A stretch of DNA of 43,500 bases, taken from positions 4,251,963 to 4,295,462 of the forward strand of contig NC_135551.1 in assembly GCF_964340395.1 (NCBI RefSeq), read 5' to 3'. The stretch comes from Glandiceps talaboti (taxonomy: Eukaryota; Hemichordata; Enteropneusta; Spengelidae). Below are positions 32,401 through 41,899 of the stretch, piece by piece. The notes under the pieces were generated by a model. That model did not search any database and had not been told where the DNA came from. It worked only from the letters and a program-made list of their open reading frames with translations. Position numbers and translations under genes: made by a program. Each line of letters opens with the position of its first letter. The stretch's first letter is position 1.

Positions 32401-35400
32401 CAATTTGATTGGTTGATTGAGTGTTCAAAAGATTGGTTGTCATTAATTACGTATGCAGGTGGCCCTGTAACATGAATTAGGAACAAATAATTGACAAATT
32501 TAAATTTGGAAGTGGATGCAATCACAAATGACAAATACACATGTGCAGTAAACCACTGCTATTTACTAAATATAAAATTAATGATTCTCTGTAGGGGTGC
32601 TTGAAAACTAATCCTAACCCCTTTGGTACATATAGTTTTATAATACGAAGTATTAAATGATCATTTCATCAATTCTTGCACTTGTGTTGATTATTGCTAT
32701 CAACTTAGATATATGCAAGGGGTTATGGGAAGACCTGTGGTGATGGCCTCATATTTACCACAATCTCTTATCAAAATGAGGCTTATTTATAATGTATACA
32801 CTTTCAAAATTGAATAAGTTATCAAGGTACAGTACTACATTAGCACCTAAAATCATGTGTAAATATAAGGTGATTGTACTAGTAGTAATAGTAATCAATT
32901 CATTAGTCTAGTTCCTATACAGTATCACTACTATTCACAGTCTAGTCAAAACCATGACGAAAGATATTAATTATGGTTCAACCCCATAGTGAGCGAAGCA
33001 CTAAAAGTGCATGTCACTAGTAATAACCGACTGTCGTCACCACTCATTAAATATTCATTTTGGTACAGCTGTTTTGATGATGTCCAATGTCCAACCAGGA
33101 CTCCACCACTAGTCCGTTTAAACTAAATCACGTGGGGACGCAACAACATAATCATGTTTATATGAACACTGTAGGAGGAGCACAGGAATGTGTGCTGATT
33201 GAGGGACTTTGAAGTTTGACCAGACTATGGTTAGGGTTAGAAAACCCAGTTTAATAGTATCCAGACTATCAATTCATGGGAAGTACAAAATGTATACTGA
33301 AGGTAGAAATAAGCCTGATTAGATTTTTCCATCAATCTGTATTTAGAGCACATCACATCCTTAAGACCATCATTTCTGCATGAAGACTTTGATACCAATT
33401 TGAACTACTGAATTGAATAATCTTGCAGGTAATAAAATGGGAAATAAAGCAATTTATAGCAAACATTTCCTAGTGTCCAGATCAGGAATGTAACAGTGGA
33501 ACACAATTGCAAATACATTGAAGGTATTTACCTATCGTTTTATCTCATCTGATTTCCCCCATGATAATACATGTACCAACTAACCAGCCAGTCAACCAAA
33601 ATCAACTTCTAAAATTGCCAATTATTGGTATATCTTTTGGTATTTGAATGTAATTTTTCATTTGAATTATACATTTCTTTTTACATATTTACAATTACAC
33701 TGTACATGTATATTCAGACTGAAATGTGCTTTTAAATTGATTTTAATGTCAAAGCATGTTTTCTTTTTATAACTACTGTCAACATTACATTTGTCTTCTG
33801 GCCGTTGTTAAAACAGTTGACGATGACTGCAAATTTAAAGCCAAAGTAGGGATTTCTTGAACTTTACATATATACACATGTATATATATATATACATATA
33901 ATAAATTCTGTCATTGAATCGTTTATACATTACATGTATATCTTGATTCAAGGTTTGAGTTCAGTTAATTGCCCCTGGCATGTGGTGAAGTATGCTCCAG
34001 CAAGAACAATACTGTGAGTAAGTATTTAATATGTGGCATAAACTATGCCCAAACACGTGCACTGTAAACTTGGACCTTGTGCCCCTTCTCTTCAATACAA
34101 TTTGTAGATATTCATCAATGTTGTAGGTTGTAACATTCTATTCAAGTTAAAAACCTCAACTCTCTAGTAGCTAATTTATGCACTAGTCAACTAACCTACA
34201 GTTCTAAAATATAATGCCTTCTTTCTGCATTTTCTGAACTTTCTGAACATTCATGTGAAGATAAAAATGAAAATTAATCCTTTTCTTTCTACACATATAT
34301 ATTACTCCAAAATAAAATTGACATTGACAGGAAATTTACAGTCTAGTCAAAGACCAGATTGTATAAAGATACATCTTGTCGTTCAGCCCTATCAGACTTC
34401 TCAAGTGATAGCATTGTATGACATACCGTATCTTACAGACAGTGATGAACCAAAGACATGCTTTATCTGTACTTTAGCCAAAAATGTTTCAATCAAAACA
34501 TTCCTTTATTTTATAATCAATTCCGTAATATCTGCTGGATAAATCCACTCGCACACAAGGCAACACAATACTATCTTTTAGTTTTACACAACACCCATCT
34601 TATTCCACAGTGCATACAGACATACATATTTCAAAATATATAAAGTCTGCAGGGACATGGCCCAAGACTCAAGACAGAAATCTCTTGTAAACCTGAAGCA
34701 CGACTCTCTTTCTAGAGTACATTATATATCAGGATTTTATAATGAAATATTAATGTGATGTCTTAGAGCCTGGAGTGGCGAGTCTGTTTATTACACAGTC
34801 TAGTATGTAATACAATGTAATAGTACCAGTATAATGGTAGTAGGTACGGAATACACACCTGTACTGTTTAGCTAATATTCCAAACTCAAGAATCTCCCAG
34901 TTTTTTTCTACTACCATACATTTTTAGTTTTCAAATGAAATAATACATAGTATCGATCCTTGCATTTTGTACTGTTATTTTTCAAAGAGAAGTATGCTAA
35001 TTTACCAATAGCTATATATAATGGCAGCCATATTAAATGTCATTAAAGAAGATTACAAATAAACTTCAATAATGTGAGTTTTGGGATTTGAAATTTCGTC
35101 ATTGATTCTGTCAAATGACAGTGAGAGCTGTTACTGATTAATATACAGTACAATTCAGTTTAATAGTCTAGGAGTATTCTATAAAGTAGATTTCTGAAGA
35201 AATTATATCATCAAAATAGAAATGGAAAAAGTTTGTAACCATGAACACTGAGGTAATCTAGTATATCGGTAGTTTATGTACATGTACATGCATACGAGTG
35301 TATGAATCCTAGTACATTGTAGTGATAAAGTTACCTTTTTGGAATCTAGTTTTGAAGTAACTAATGTAGTTTTCATCTGAATCCCTCAGATATTATCACC

Positions 35401-38400
35401 ATTATAACATTATACAGTTTGGTCAGGTGAGCTCCTATTGGAATTAGCTGACACTGTGACAGCAGAGTAAATAAGTGGAAGGTTGTAACAGTGAACCACA
35501 GTCGCAGTTGAGGGATGGATGTGCTCCAATTTCAATGGATTCGTGTATTTTCCTAGGCCAATATTTATCCTGTCTGCAGACTAAGGATTGTATGAATCCT
35601 GTTTTGAATGTTGATGTCAGTAATAGTCACTAATATTACATAGTGTCACAACAACACTTGCAATTACATTCTACAAAATGTACTTCATCCCCAGAGTGTG
35701 ATGGATTAATATGTTTCTAAATACAATCTTACAAGTCATTATTCACTGTACTCTGGAGTATTCATTCCATTTCAAACAGCGATCGAAACATTACCTTCTT
35801 TACAACTACAATCTATTTTTTATTATAACTTCACTGTCTGTTTGTCTATCTGTTAGAGTAAAATCACTTCTCAATATTTCTATGTACTGTTAGGCTGTTT
35901 ACTGCACTGTCAAGATACATTGTACATCATTAAATAGTCATTGTATTCTAGCTACTCTTGTATTAAGAAAGTTTCTGCACACTGCCACACATATACCAAA
36001 AAGTTATCATGGTTTATCCTGCAACTGTACAGTTAAACTTACATAAAACATGTACTGTAAACAACATGTAAATTACCACATCACATAGTGTAATGTGTGT
36101 ATATTTACACACTATAAAATCATTTGAATTAACAACAATCTGAATAGTGGTCATTCATGCTGTCATCATATTGGGTAAAAAATTTAAAATTCGTATCAGT
36201 TTTGACAAGGTAATCATTACAAGCAGAGAATATGCAGGCTAGTAGGTACGACCAGCATATGATGCATCTACATGTACATTGTAATGTACTAATGTATTGT
36301 TGATGGTATCACAACATGTAAGACACATTCACTTTACATGTATATCATTAGTACTACAGAATAAGGCTATAGACAAACTAAAACAAACACAACCTACAAC
36401 CACATGACATATTGTTGTTGCATGTGAGTTATTTATTGTAGTGACAGGTAAATATACATTAATTTGACAATACAAAGAACAGAAAATTAATACATCACCC
36501 AGCCAATTGGACTTATTTCTCACTATAAAGTTAGATAACTAATCTAAAGAAACACAAAAATGGACAGAGCACATTCAATCATATACAAGTAAAGAATAGT
36601 AACAGTACTACTACTACAATGAAATGTATGAATGATTACACCTTTAATAGTGTATGCTTGTTGAATATATTTACTGGTGCATGCTCTAAGCTTATTGGTC
36701 ATTGTAAAGTTCCATTTGTCTGGCTCATTTAAAGGACACAAAACAAGTGTTAAGGCCCGGTTACACGATGCAACTCGACTAGCAACACACCGTGCAATTC
36801 GTCGCATGCGATGAATTGCATCGTGTGCTCGCCCCGTCGCAGGGTCTTGCGACGTCGCAAGGTGCGTCGCAAGGAAACCGACATGTCGGTTTCCTTGCAA
36901 CTTGTCGCAAGTTGCTTCTCGAGTTGCTTCGTGAGTTGCACCGTGTAACCACTTCGTCGCGTTGCAAGTAATAACCTTTGACATATACCTACGTGTCAAA
37001 TGACGTTCAATGTTATGGCCGCCATGTTTTTGGTATAAATATTCTATTTCAGCAAGTATTTTTTATATAATTTTGATTTACCACCATGATTACCACTTAT
37101 CAATAGTATACAATGTCTATGAATGCTTGATCTCCGCTGAATATCATTTTATTTCCAACTTGAATGCAAGTAGCGACATCGGAAAGATCAACATTGCCCT
37201 AAACGAACTTCGAATTGAATAGAGTTTTACTATCGATACCTCAACAAGTTTTCAGTCATTTTATTCGTAAATATTAGCAATTTTATAGCATTTTTGCCAA
37301 ATTCCTGCCGCTAGAAGACTTGACCTCGATGACCTGTAACTTTTATATATCTACGCATGTGCAACAGTTTAGCTCTTGCGACTCACCATGCAACTAGTTG
37401 CATCGTGTACGCGCTCCGTCGCAGTTGCAAGCCTCGTCGCATGCGACAAATTGCTTCATGAGTTGCATAATGTAACTGGGCCTTTAAAGACATTACAAGA
37501 GTGGTAGATTGTTCATATGGTTACAATGTATTCAGAATTACACGTTGCAACTTGCAACAATACTTGTAGTTTTAGTCTGTTTCTAGCTTAGATCCACACT
37601 GATTCCACAGTCACTTGATTTCTGAAGTAGTGAGTCAATTGAGGATTAGCCAGACAACTTCACACAAACAATCAATAAATCTTTGTTTCCATCTCAATCA
37701 CCTCATAAAATTAAACTCTCATTTAGGATAATATATTGTATTTTATAGCTAAGTGCAGTTTTATTGTAAATATAACTTAGAATTTTATTGCATTCAGTTT
37801 AAGATAACTGTAGGGATTTATTGTTTGGACTTAAAAGCTAAGACATCTTTTATAAAGTGCTTTGTTTGAGGTGATAAACAACATTATTACACATCTACCA
37901 GAGATCACTTGCACCAGTGTGTGTGTGTGTGTGTGTATACTTGATCTGCAGCGCAATACTGAAAACATTATTGTATACCTGCTGTATGCAAATGATATGC
38001 ATAAGGATGTGATCATTCATTTTACACTAAAGCATGTGATCACATAGTGTCATTTTTACAGAAATTAGTTTTTTCGGATAAACATGTAATAATAACAGAA
38101 CTCCATGCCACCTGAGTGCCAGTACTCACTGGTATTCATTCAATCTGCACCCAAAACTCAGCACCCCTAAGTGATCATGATTTCAACCTGTTAGTGTTAC
38201 TACTAACATTGTATACTAAAAATGGATAAAATTAACCTATAGTTTTACTTTTTGGCATTTTAAACAATTTTCAATGAATAAATTGTTGGTTGTCTGATCG
38301 AAAAAATAACATTCCAGTTATAGCTAGTGTAGTTTTAATACTGACTTCCCTTCTTAAAAGTGAACTGTATTGGACCTTGTAGACTCACCTTTACTTTTCT

Positions 38401-38520
38401 CAGGATATGACCAAATATTGGTGTGTCTTCAATCAGATCATCAAAGATATTACTGTAGAGTTGAAGACGATGAAAGTTTGGACCACCAGTACGATGAACC
38501 TCATCTAAAGTCATCAATAA
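17343..38520 (-). CDS. C6orf118: C6orf118-like / TSNAXIP1-N coiled-coil protein, 5'-incomplete (5 exons)
   Basis: Spliced gene. Visible exons, in transcript order, are 38520-38389, 30466-30279, 25069-24766, 19334-19273 and 17457-17343, ending in TAG. All junctions are GT/AG and keep the frame, giving 266 residues. The first 50 or so (FHRLQLYSNIFDDLIEDTPI, then ILRKVK joined to NEYDLYMGSLL) match the Translin-associated factor X-interacting N-terminal domain. The block order and spacing agree best with my recollection of vertebrate C6orf118 (F-x-R-L-x-x-x-x-x-x-F-x-D...KVKxEYxLYM...LL-S-Q). Long Glu/Lys/Gln-rich coiled coil follows, then a Ser/Thr/Glu-rich tail. Family members are linked to ciliated cells and testis, so a ciliary role is inference. 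The roughly 200 N-terminal residues of the family were not found and probably lie beyond 43500. Confidence 0.78.
18000..18550. mobile_element. Fold-back element with two long arms and central hairpin
   Basis: The left arm (about 18000-18250) and the right arm (about 18320-18545) are inverted copies: ACCAAGTTGAA, CTATGTCA, TCTACATCACTGGTTCTG, TATAATTATGT and others occur in reverse complement order. The centre holds a nested hairpin, TGTCACTAC...GTAGTGACA, around GTCGCTAGACGA, flanked by TGACC and GGTCA. No transposase, so it is non-autonomous. It sits in the last intron of gene 2. Confidence 0.85.
18825..19115 (+). mobile_element. Fold-back family, one-armed copy with central hairpin
   Basis: One arm of the 18000-18550 element, followed by the same centre (GGTTGTCACTACTCATCTAG, AATGACAAAG, GGTCACTC). 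The second arm is missing after about 19115. Tandem to the complete copy and 275 bp away. Confidence 0.78.
19273..19334 (-). CDS. C6orf118: C6orf118-like gene, penultimate exon
   Basis: 62 bp, the smallest gene 2 exon. Acceptor TCTCTTTTAG at 19335-19339, donor AAAAG|GTGAG at 19272. It encodes QLENELERLLQKSGAEENEK plus two bases of Arg. Strong heptad pattern, continuous with the preceding coiled coil (...ERTIE|QLENELERLL). The phase joins both neighbours exactly. Confidence 0.83.
19400..20900. other. Intronic stretch, gene 2
   Basis: No exon seen. Between about 19400 and 19650 there are loosely repeated GGATTTCCT / TGTGTTA blocks (TGGATTTC, TAGATTTCC, TGGATTTCCTC), which look like a very degenerate 70-bp tandem repeat. 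The rest is plain AT-rich DNA. Confidence 0.35.
20917..21277. mobile_element. 361-bp near-perfect palindrome (MITE/fold-back)
   Basis: AAAGTGGCCATACTATGAAT at the left end and its inverted partner ...ATTCATGGTGTGGCCACTTT at the right extend inward with few mismatches through AATTGGGTATTTA, AATTTAATTTATAAA, CAAGTCCTTGTTTGTAACTC and AATAAATTGCAAAA to a perfect centre, TTTGTTATTGTACAATAACA (within 21084-21105). If the ends are AAGTGG, both flanks read TTA, compatible with a 3-bp target duplication. No ORF. It lies 56 bp from the 39-bp satellite. Confidence 0.9.
21334..23005. repeat. 39-bp satellite, 43 units, with 17-unit block duplication
   Basis: The unit is GAAGTCAAATCACATGACAG + CCATGTTCTATCTAACACT, repeated about 43 times with few substitutions. 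Because 39 is a multiple of 3 and the unit has no stop in three of its frames, about 570-585 codons stay open on both strands. These are artefacts, with no start context, splice sites or non-repetitive protein attached. A rare CTATATAAC variant at 21711 recurs at 22374, exactly 663 bp or 17 units later, and the order of other variants (GACGG, CCATCTA, TGCCAG) is copied too. Located in an intron of gene 2. Confidence 0.97.
23050..24600. other. Intronic stretch, gene 2
   Basis: AT-rich DNA without exon-like or repeat-family sequence that I can recognise. Confidence 0.4.
24619..24640. repeat. Poly(G) tract
   Basis: An uninterrupted run of about 22 G. The exact length is likely to be unreliable in sequencing. 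Confidence 0.9.
24766..25069 (-). CDS. C6orf118: C6orf118-like gene, coiled-coil exon
   Basis: 304 bp, the largest exon. Acceptor TTTTAATCCAG at 25070-25072, donor ATTGAG|GTGAG at 24765. The split Ser codon is followed by 101 residues: LRQQLEEEKTALAND, a Pro/Lys-rich hinge (PPPQDKPKKTLPKYREEKPK), then a coiled coil (ISEKIEELHYAILEQVEILQ and EVEVQRVLSTNDYLERTIE). The hinge between two coils and the length agree with the middle of C6orf118-type proteins. Confidence 0.88.
25351..25590. mobile_element. Inverted-repeat element, about 240 bp
   Basis: The left arm, CAATCTGATTAAAATCTGAT..., pairs with the right arm ...ATCAGATTTTAATCAGATTG. Inner blocks TTTACTTCTATTTCCAT/ATGGAAATAGAAGTAAA and TTCCGGGTGA/TCACCCGGAA also pair across a short centre. 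No ORF. A one-armed relative lies at 7130-7260. Confidence 0.85.
25646..25683. repeat. (AGATT)n microsatellite
   Basis: Seven perfect pentanucleotide copies. Confidence 0.95.
25698..25724. repeat. (GTT)n microsatellite
   Basis: Nine perfect trinucleotide copies, 15 bp from the AGATT array. Confidence 0.95.
25740..26880. other. Intronic stretch, gene 2
   Basis: No exon or repeat family recognised. A 60-80 codon frame or two occur by chance. Confidence 0.4.
26890..27777. repeat. 42-bp minisatellite carrying GTACATGTAC palindromes
   Basis: About 21 units of AAGCAATACTACGTCTCCCT + GTGGTATGTACATGTACAATTT, each ending in the 10-bp palindrome GTACATGTAC. Units vary at the CGTCTC/ATGTCC/AAGTCC position and at TATG/TACG. 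The last units are shortened or rearranged (27680-27730). Since 42 is a multiple of 3, frames up to 290 codons remain open; none is a gene. It lies in the intron between the 30279-30466 and 24766-25069 exons. Confidence 0.96.
28141..28370 (-). mobile_element. tRNA-derived SINE
   Basis: On the minus strand the head reads GGCGGTGGCTGAGCGGTTAG (A-box-like TGGCTGAGCGGTTAGCTCG at 28359-28341), then a degenerate B box GGGTTTGATAAAA (28317-28305). A body follows with the core GTTTTCCCCGGGTACTCTGG (28238-28219), which I recognise as a conserved core of SINEs in aquatic animals, and then an (ATAA)n tail at 28158-28141. This is the full head-body-tail order of a SINE. Pol III promoter function is inferred and the B box looks decayed. 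Confidence 0.82.
28643..28676. repeat. Poly(C)-(CA)n tract
   Basis: About 15 C followed by eight CA dinucleotides; low complexity. Confidence 0.92.
29714..30084. mobile_element. Inverted-terminal-repeat element, 371 bp, copy 1
   Basis: The ends AAAGTGGCACAAGCTGAGTT and AAACTCAGCTTGTGCCCCTTT are inverted copies of about 23 bp. The interior GGTTTGAGTTCAGTCAATT and AATACTGTGAGTA recur at 33690-34090 in the same order. The terminal AAAGTGG is the same as that of the 20917-21277 palindrome. No ORF; it ends about 195 bp downstream of the 30279-30466 exon. Confidence 0.8.
30279..30466 (-). CDS. C6orf118: C6orf118-like gene, second visible exon
   Basis: 188 bp. Acceptor TGCATACACAG at 30467-30470, donor GAAAG|GTAAGT at 30278. 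It encodes NEYDLYMGSLLDSQSSQSSQ and on to KEVTEERHRVNKLEMEAKQF, ending KNE plus two bases. The opening N-E-Y-D-L-Y-M continues the domain signature from the previous exon (KVK|NEYDLYM), a strong check on the join. Helix with Ser/Gln-rich loop. Confidence 0.88.
31173..31217. repeat. (AAT)n followed by (GATAAAAAT)n
   Basis: Seven AAT copies, then three copies of a 9-10 bp GATAAAAAT unit. Confidence 0.85.
31300..32900. other. Long intronic stretch, gene 2
   Basis: No exon detected. The gene 2 intron between 38389 and 30466 is about 7.9 kb, and this part holds plain AT-rich DNA. Confidence 0.4.
32915..33245 (+). mobile_element. Inverted-repeat element family, copy 2 (of 9501-9961)
   Basis: Ordered shared blocks with 9560-9850: GTCTAGTCAA-ACCAT-ACGAAAG, CCATAGTGAG, GTGACTAGTAAT-like, CTCATTAA-ATTCATTT, GTCCAACCAGGACTCCACC and CATGTTTATATGAACAC. 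The long terminal arms of copy 1 are eroded here. Confidence 0.72.
33690..34090 (+). mobile_element. Copy 2 of the 29714-30084 element
   Basis: Shares GCATGTTTTCT/GCATGTCTTCT, CATTACA, CTGG-C-TTGTTA-AAC-GTTG, GGTTTGAGTTCAGTTAATT, AATACTGTGAGTA and the terminal CTTGTGCCCCTT with copy 1. The left end is eroded, so its start is approximate. Confidence 0.65.
34100..36010. other. Intronic stretch, gene 2
   Basis: A 95-codon plus-strand frame (34255-34542) is not recognisable as protein. No other structure seen. Confidence 0.4.
36020..36300 (+). repeat. Dispersed repeat copy (paired with 4215-4490)
   Basis: See the copy at 4215. The strongest block is GGTACGACCAGC followed by ATGATGCATCT. Ends not defined. 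Confidence 0.65.
36752..37484. mobile_element. DNA-transposon-like element with GTCGCA-rich ends
   Basis: The terminal inverted repeats AAGGCCCGGTTACACGATGC and its partner GCATAATGTAACTGGGCCTT bound 733 bp. Both ends are GC-rich and crowded with GTCGCA/TGCGAC and TTGCATCGTGT motifs, in contrast to an AT-rich middle. A perfect 30-bp palindrome (36869-36898, GCAAGGAAACCGACA + TGTCGGTTTCCTTGC) lies in the left part. A short frame at 37010-37222 ends ...NASSDIGKINIALNELRIE. No transposase. The target duplication is unclear and the superfamily is not assigned. Confidence 0.8.
37915..37936. repeat. (GT)n microsatellite
   Basis: About eleven GT copies. Confidence 0.9.
38389..38520 (-). CDS. C6orf118: C6orf118-like gene, first visible exon (domain core)
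   Basis: 132 bp, phase 0 at both ends. Acceptor GTTTTACAG at 38521-38523, donor GTAAAG|GTGAG at 38388. It encodes LLMTLDEVHRTGGP, then NFHRLQLYSNIFDDLIEDTP and IFGHILRKVK. The F-x-R-L-x-x-Y-x-x-x-F-D-D-x-I-x-x-x-x-x-F-G-x-x-L-x-x-V-K pattern is the hallmark of the TSNAXIP1-N type domain. The ATG inside is not the start, because the acceptor precedes it. Exons encoding the N-terminus were not found up to 43500. Confidence 0.86.
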
Positions 38521-39291
38521 CTGTAAAACAAGGAAGACACAATATTAGGTAAGTATTCATCAAATAGACTTTGTAAATAATAAGTACGCAGAATGAATAG
38601 TCTTGGTTACCCAACTCTCCCCATTCGGGGGCTCTACTTGTACTACAAGAACACCAAGATACATGTAAGAGTATAGGGAAACGTAATCCAAAGTTGCCCG
38701 CACCGAAAGTCACACAGTACATTTCTTCCAAGTCATGAAAAATGGGCCTGTATGCTGTAATTATAAGATGTACATGTACATGTATCAGTCGCTTGAGACA
38801 AGATAACCTGTCTCAAAGGTACCTAGATCATTCAGCCTGCAATGTTAGACATGAAGTGTTCCCCAGCATGCACTGCTCTGGGGAAGAGATCTGGTGCACG
38901 CAACTTTGGATTATGTTTCCCCCGATTCTCGTTTTGGTGGTCTTGTAGTAGAGCCCTCAGTGGTGAGAGTCTGGGTAACTGAGACTACACAGACGAATAA
39001 ATATATGGTACAAAACAACTGTATGTAGCTCATACTGTACATTATACCTTGAAATCATTGTTTGAACAGTTACATAAACTTCAATTTCAAAGTAATGGAA
39101 TGTGACATAATATATTGTGTAATTTGTATATTTTGAGCCTAAAGACAAAGTTCCCTATTTACATGTACATGTATATCTGAACAATAAAGTTACTTATAAT
39201 TAAAATGAATTATACCCTACATAAAAAAAAAATCAAAAAAGAGAAACCCATACAGAATAAAAGCTTCTGGTTATTTGTATGATGGTGTGGA

Positions 39292-39502
39292 CAGTAGTAG
39301 TCTAAGAGTAGACACTCAATTATCTGATACCTAACTCTACAATACCAGGTGTTGACAGTACATGTATGATGTAGTAGTCTTAGAGTAGACACTCAAATAA
39401 TATCTGATACCTAACCCTTCAATACCAGGTGTTGGAAATACAGTAGTAGTCTAAGAGTAGACACTCAATTATCTGATACCTAACTCTTCAACACCAAATG
39501 TT
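39292..39502. repeat. Tandem repeat, about 65-85 bp units, three copies
   Basis: Each unit contains GTAGTCTAAGAGTAGACACT, ATCTGATACCTAAC and CAATACCAGGTGTTG. Spacing between copies differs by small indels. Confidence 0.9.
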
Positions 39503-39509
39503 CCATTTA

Positions 39510-40480
39510 CAATCACAATTAGAAAACTTCACAAATTGCATACAGTGGGTGAATTCTTTATAAAAAAACAAAAGATTCACCACAGGATATTTAAATTCAT
39601 ACAAATCTGTTAAAAATAAAGAAAACTTTCCATGGATGGTCACATCTAAAGATCCTGATCATGAAATTTTAAGAATTTAGATTAAGTTGGCACATTAATA
39701 AAGAAGATTCCAGACTGAGACAACGTAAATAATAAGTGGGAAACTACAAATGTGTCCTCTAAGCCACTTTGACGTGCCACTGATGCACCAAATTTAGTGT
39801 TCCCCTATTTCTTACAATGTGGTGACTCACAAGAAATACCAATTTTTCTCATTTTGACTCACAACAACAAAATTTGGCTATAATTAGAGGGCACACTGGA
39901 AACTATCGGCATAAGAGCAATGCCTTTTTCCTGCTGGGACCTACATGTACATACATGTACAGTATGTATACAATGTATGTACATGTACACATCAAATGGT
40001 GATATTTGATTCCTACACATTTATGCAAGAGATTCGACGCATCTGCCGGTACATCTACAATGTCAAGAGATGGAACATGACTACAAATGTCAAAAGAGTT
40101 GACAAACAAATCCATGTAGACAGATGTGTATGTACAACTTGTAAGTGTGTGGCAAGGGATGTGAATTCCTGTCATTTTCACATTCACATTCACATTTTTA
40201 AAAAGTCCTCAAGGCTGTGGTAAAAGCATTATTTTCTAAAATTGATACAAAATAGAAAATATTGGGACTAAAGAACTCCTTTTAATGCTGAACTTCCTAC
40301 TCTAAGACTAATATACAACTGTATTCCAACATCTTGAGGCATTCTGTAGCTGTCAATACTCTGTAAACACTTCCTTGAGTGGACTTACATGTCATGTAGT
40401 CTCCAATATTTAGATTTAATGTACAACATGTAGAATGCATCCAAAAAAATAAACTCTGATAAACTTTTGCTGTTACATTG
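39510..40480. other. Non-coding stretch, upstream of visible gene 2 exons
   Basis: Clusters of ACATGTACATG near 39940-39990 and a CACATT triplication at 40180-40196. No exon seen on either strand. Confidence 0.4.
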
Positions 40481-40490
40481 TTCAAGAATA

Positions 40491-40587
40491 CAAATGACTC
40501 AAATTATAAGTTGGATACAGAAATGATTCAAATTATTAGTTTTATATACAAATGATTCAAATTATTAGTTTTATATACAAATGATTC
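40491..40587. repeat. Tandem repeat, about 34 bp, three copies
   Basis: Unit ATGATTCAAATTATTAGTTT + TATATACAA; the last two copies are nearly identical and the first is diverged. Confidence 0.9.
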
Positions 40588-40620
40588 AAATTCTTTAAGT
40601 AATTTTAGGTCAATATGTTA

Positions 40621-40765
40621 CCAAAATTAAGCCACTCTAGAATCTAATATGGCCACCAAAATTAAGCCACTTTAGAATCCAATATGGCCATCAAAATTAA
40701 GCCACTTTAGAATCCAATATGGCCACCAAAATTAAGCCACTTTAGAATCCAATATGGCCACCAAA
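40621..40765. repeat. Tandem repeat, 35 bp, four copies
   Basis: Unit CCACCAAAATTAAGCCACTT + TAGAATCCAATATGG, copies differing at one or two positions. It starts 33 bp after the 34-bp array. Confidence 0.95.
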
Positions 40766-40994
40766 TACTACAGTACTCTAGGGGGAAACAAAATGTTGAT
40801 TTCCTTGAAGTTGACAAGAAGATGACAGGTCCCCAAATTTCATTTTATTGTTTCATAAGGACAGAAACAAGGTTTCATACGGGAAAGTTCGGAGAGATAT
40901 TAAGAACTCTGATTTGTGAAATTGGTCCTGCATTCTACCAAAATAATTTAGTGTTAATTTTAGTAAAACGAAGCTCCGAGGACTGTGAGAGAGT

Positions 40995-41260
40995 CTAACA
41001 TATACTCTGGTCATTCTATGTCATGACAATACGCATCTATGTCACTGGTTCTACTGTGTTCAAAATATGAGTCAAGACATTCAAAATTGCCATTGTTTTC
41101 CCTGATTTCCCTGATTGGTATATTAATGTTATTGTCCAATATTTTACTTCATTCAGCCGAAAAATACTCATGACCTAAGGGTTGTCACTATTCATCTAGT
41201 AACTCATAGTAACAAAGACCCTTTAGGTCACTCGTATTTTCTGCAGCTGAACGTAGTTCT
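40995..41260 (+). mobile_element. Fold-back family, further one-armed copy
   Basis: Shares the arm (GGTCATTCTATGTCA, CACTGGTTCT-CTGTGTTCAAAATAT, TCAAAATTGCCAT) and the centre (GGTTGTCACTATTCATCTAG ... GGTCACTC) with 18000-18550 and 18825-19115. No second arm. Confidence 0.78.
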
Positions 41261-41846
41261 AAACATATTGAGGAATAATATCTAAAGTAGTTTATTTCTA
41301 TTCTACAAGTACATTGTACATGTTTTGTTCTAAAGTGTGTAAGATAGAAACATAAACTACAATCATTAACCCTAGAAGAGGTACTAAAAGATAGCAACTC
41401 AAGGGAAATCTCTTGATTCACACGTAATTTAAGACTAGGCTAGGTACGACGTACATTTTTTTTGTATAATTATGTAATTTTAAAGGTAGCCATGCTTACA
41501 AGATTGAGATGTAAACTTAAGCATCACCATGTAAATGGAGATGGTCCAAAAAATTAGTTTTACACACAATGCATATAATGCAGACAGACACAAAGATGTA
41601 CCAGTATGCACAAATATTTGGAAGAACATGATTGCAAATTACGTTTACTGAACAGCTTTGATTTTCTAAATTCTAATGGTGTTTTTAACTTGTTTTTAAA
41701 CCACATATTAATTATATTATATATACATTACAATGTAAATGTATGTTTTATTTGTTGTGCTTTCAACTAAAAAATAAATAGCAAAATATAAGTGTTTATT
41801 TGTATCCTTGTATATCTGTGATTTACTTGATGTGTTTCTTTGGGGG

Positions 41847-41848
<2 letters not shown>

Positions 41849-41886
<38 letters not shown>
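41849..41886. repeat. (GT)n microsatellite
   Basis: About 19 GT copies. Confidence 0.96.
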
Positions 41887-41887
<1 letters not shown>

Positions 41888-41899
41888 CTGTTCCCTACA

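Noticed and set aside
36544-36999. 151-codon minus-strand ORF rich in Arg, Ala and Thr
   Set aside because: It runs across the left end of the 36752-37484 element and its GTCGCA motifs; composition follows the repeat and there is no domain.
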